A stretch of DNA of 9,493 nt. It comes from Methylobacter sp. (lineage in GTDB: Bacteria > Pseudomonadota > Gammaproteobacteria > Methylococcales > Methylomonadaceae). Below, one piece after another: positions 7,758-9,493 of this stretch (its first letter is position 1; the number at the start of each line of letters is the position of its first letter). Where the stretch lies: positions 1-9,493 of the forward strand of contig JALNYY010000156.1 of the NCBI GenBank assembly GCA_023229605.1, given 5' to 3'. The translations under genes and the position numbers were made by a program. The notes below the pieces were generated by a model that saw nothing but the letters and a program-made list of their open reading frames with translations, had not been told where the DNA came from and did not search any database.

Positions 7758-9185
7758 ATGTACCAATGTATTGCGTGTCAAGGAACTTTGATTAACAAAT
7801 CGACGTCCATCCGAATCTGTTCTCATTGCGGAAACAGTTATCCCCTCATTGACGAGATTAGTGTATTTCTTTTGCCCGATAGTCTTTCCTCTTTGCAATG
7901 TTTTATTATGGAAATGGAAGAAATCAAGTCTTCATTTGCCAACATAAGCCATCGCCTGGAGGAACATGAACAGCATTCGGATGACGATATGTTTGCAAAC
8001 AGAATTGAAATGATGAAGCAAGGCATGGCGGCCAATTCACAAGTTTTGGACCGCACTTGTAAATCCATTTCTAGCTTTCTGGCAGACCGGCCTCGTAAAG
8101 ATAATACATTAGCCTGGAGCTCGATAAAGTCGGGTTTTACATTTCATGACATGCTGCCGTATTTTTACCAGGACTGGTTTGGAACGCCTGAGTTTGCCAA
8201 GGTAAAAAGCTTGTTCAGCAAAACCGTTGCCGAGCATTGTAAGGATTGGGAGTCAGTTGCCGTGTTAGGAGCCGGCGCTTGCGGTTTGCTATATAGCGTT
8301 GCCGATGATTTCCAAGTGTCTTATGGTGTGGACTTATCTTTACCGACTTTTATAACCGCCAAGAACTTTATTCAAGGGGAGCCGTTAGCCTTCCATTTAA
8401 AGAGAGCCGATTGGCATAAGGTCGAATTAACGCCGCCGGAATCGACGGCAAACGATATTCGTTATGTTGTCTCGGATGTGATGAATATGCCGTTCGTAAG
8501 CGGCTCTTTATCTGTCGTCATTACCCAATTTATGTTGGATTTTGTTAGTAATCCAAAACGCTTGACAGAGGAAATTTATCGGGTGTTGAAGCCGGGCGGT
8601 TTATGGATTAATTTTTCCAATCCTTGCAGAATGCCGGGCGATCCGGTTGAACTGGGTCGTCGCAAATTAAATGAGTTGCCGGTTTTTTTTGAAAAAATGG
8701 GATTTGATGTGCTTAGCATGGAGAACGAACGTTTTGCCTTGCTCAATTTGGAGAAAATTTACGCCGAGGCTGATAATAATGAGCAATTGGTGCATTTTTT
8801 TACTTTAAGAAAAAATGAAAACGATAGAAATTTATCAGGTTATGACAAACCAATTCAGCGGTTTTTTAAGTCAAACGATAGTGTTTGGGCTGAGACTCCT
8901 AGAGTTGTTAAAGGTCGAGAGTTGACCTTTGCCCGGAAGAAATCATTCGAACAGGGCTGTAGCAATGAACTTATAGAAATTAGTGTGGAGGGACATTATT
9001 TTTCCATCCCTCCTAATTTTGCTATGTTGCTGGATATGCTTTTTAAGTATGTGGACGGAAAGAACAGTTTGAGAAAGCTTTTTACAGTTGTCCATGAAAA
9101 GGGAATTAGTTTGAATGAAGATGCATTTTTGCAGTTAATTTATGTTTTAAATGTGCAGCATTATCTAATCGAGTTGGAAGAGTAG
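7758..9185 (+). CDS. Three-part SAM methyltransferase: zinc ribbon, N2227-like core, PqqD-like C-terminus
   Basis: Predicted SAM-dependent methyltransferase of 475 residues. The N-terminus is a small Cys4 ribbon (C4, C7, C21, C24) of the Trm112-like type, followed by a charged, probably helical linker (about 45-115). The Rossmann core starts near 140 and shows motif I (VAVLGAGACGLL, 167-178), acidic D192 (YGVDLS), SDVMNMPF (239-246) and LKPGGLWINF (277-286). The order, the FITAKNF segment after motif II, and the late 'ELPVFFEKMGFDV' segment recall the carnosine N-methyltransferase (N2227) family more than ubiquinone or generic types; this is by-eye similarity. Residues about 405-475 (YVDGKNSLRKLF ... 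FLQLIYVLNVQHYL) look like a PqqD-like winged helix, a fold used for substrate or peptide recognition. AGGA (7744-7747) lies 10 bases before the ATG. It follows the sulfotransferase by 59 bases and is probably co-transcribed. The substrate is unknown; it could be an amine or imidazole group, or the NRPS product. Confidence 0.8.
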   Translation: MYQCIACQGTLINKSTSIRICSHCGNSYPLIDEISVFLLPDSLSSLQCFIMEMEEIKSSFANISHRLEEHEQHSDDDMFANRIEMMKQGMAANSQVLDRTCKSISSFLADRPRKDNTLAWSSIKSGFTFHDMLPYFYQDWFGTPEFAKVKSLFSKTVAEHCKDWESVAVLGAGACGLLYSVADDFQVSYGVDLSLPTFITAKNFIQGEPLAFHLKRADWHKVELTPPESTANDIRYVVSDVMNMPFVSGSLSVVITQFMLDFVSNPKRLTEEIYRVLKPGGLWINFSNPCRMPGDPVELGRRKLNELPVFFEKMGFDVLSMENERFALLNLEKIYAEADNNEQLVHFFTLRKNENDRNLSGYDKPIQRFFKSNDSVWAETPRVVKGRELTFARKKSFEQGCSNELIEISVEGHYFSIPPNFAMLLDMLFKYVDGKNSLRKLFTVVHEKGISLNEDAFLQLIYVLNVQHYLIELEE

Positions 9186-9240
9186 GTGATTCGGACTGGA
9201 GTGAGGCGGCTTCAGACTGAGATATTACGGGCAACCTGAA

Positions 9241-9345
9241 TTAGGTGGCGATATTCTGCTGTTTATATTCACTATCATTCGCTTCGTCTAAAACCGCTAT
9301 CCCATCCTGAAACTTTGTCCCTCGTACCACTGAAATGGTTAATTA
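9241..9345 (-). pseudogene. Short coding-like relic (possible transposase C-terminus)
   Basis: On the minus strand a 33-codon frame runs from just after a stop at 9343-9345 to a stop at 9241-9243 and includes RGTKFQDGIAVLDEA. The composition resembles the C-terminal tail of some transposases, but I cannot name the family. It lacks a start codon and a ribosome binding site and is bounded by an upstream stop, so it is at best a fragment. It could be chance open frame in the 185-base gap between the methyltransferase and the IS66 end. The rest of the gap shows no clear gene or strong terminator. Confidence 0.2.
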
Positions 9346-9370
9346 AACAGGACACTTCTAAAGACAGATT

Positions 9371-9396
9371 GTAAGCGCTCAACCGTTCCGCATCGT
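9371..9396. repeat. IS66 terminal inverted repeat (tnpC end)
   Basis: The sequence starting GTAAGCGCTCAACCGTTCCG fits the GTAA-ended terminal repeats of IS66-family elements. The exact inner limit cannot be set because the opposite end is outside the window. Confidence 0.55.
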
Positions 9397-9416
9397 CAGG
9401 CCGTCGCCGCTATGAT

Positions 9417-9493
9417 TTAATCGGCTGAGGCAAAAGGCAACAGTTCGTCGATGCGGCTGTTGGGCCAAGTGGGGAGTTTTTCCAGAGTGTCTT
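9417..9493 (-). CDS. tnpC: IS66-family transposase TnpC, C-terminal fragment (3' end only)
   Basis: The minus strand reads DTLEKLPTWPNSRIDELLPF and a few more residues before TAA (9417-9419). 'LPT(W/H)PNSRIDELLP' is the familiar C-terminal signature of IS66-type DDE transposases (TnpC), which catalyse transposition of the element. Only about 25 residues lie in the window, so whether the gene is intact is unknown. Confidence 0.8.
   Translation of the reverse strand, partial: DTLEKLPTWPNSRIDELLPFASAD

Larger units (their letters stand above)
9371..9493 (-). mobile_element. One end of an IS66-family insertion sequence (continues past the window)
   Basis: The boundary is placed at GTAAGCGCTC (9371-9380). 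IS66-family elements characteristically begin with GTAA, often GTAAGCG. The transposase reads towards this end and stops 46 bases from it, the usual layout of the tnpC end. If transposition was typical, the 8 bases before it, GACAGATT (9363-9370), should reappear at the other end as the target duplication. Confidence 0.75.

Noticed and set aside
9196..9215. CTGGAG/CTTCAG hairpin after the methyltransferase as a terminator
   Set aside because: The stem is short with a G-U pair and no T-run follows.

Overview
The window looks like a bacterial accessory (specialised-metabolite) locus. It carries five consecutive plus-strand genes and ends in an insertion sequence. The TonB-dependent outer-membrane receptor and a PepSY inner-membrane protein show a Gram-negative host. 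The mixed GC content and general gene style would fit a gammaproteobacterium, perhaps of the methanotroph type (Methylomonas/Methylobacter-like), but that is only an impression; no marker gene here fixes the taxon.

Layout. (1) Positions 1-2504 hold the 3' end of a nonribosomal peptide synthetase: most of an adenylation domain, a carrier domain and a terminal NAD(P)H-dependent thioester reductase. The gene starts outside the window. (2) 2657-5125 encodes a TonB-dependent siderophore-type receptor with an N-terminal STN signalling domain. (3) 5219-6409 encodes a four-helix PepSY-type membrane protein, a family linked to ferric-siderophore reduction. Two hairpins sit in the gap between genes 2 and 3. 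(4) 6502-7698 encodes a PAPS-type sulfotransferase whose last ~110 residues look like an SCP2 (sterol-carrier) domain. (5) 7758-9185 encodes a methyltransferase with an N-terminal Cys4 zinc ribbon, a core resembling the carnosine N-methyltransferase (N2227) family, and a PqqD-like C-terminal domain. (6) After 9185 there is a short non-coding stretch with a possible coding relic on the minus strand. From about 9371 to the end lies one end of an IS66-family element, with the C-terminus of its transposase on the minus strand.

Working model (inference): the NRPS makes a peptide that is released reductively as an aldehyde or alcohol. The sulfotransferase and methyltransferase may tailor it, and the receptor and PepSY protein take up its metal complex and release the metal. 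This would be an NRPS-derived, possibly sulfated and/or methylated metallophore. The receptor and PepSY pair support metal uptake well. Whether genes 4 and 5 belong to the same pathway rests only on same-strand adjacency; they are visibly more AT-rich than the NRPS and separated by gaps of 59-92 bp. No FecI/FecR pair, transporter, condensation domain or other scaffold biosynthesis gene is visible.
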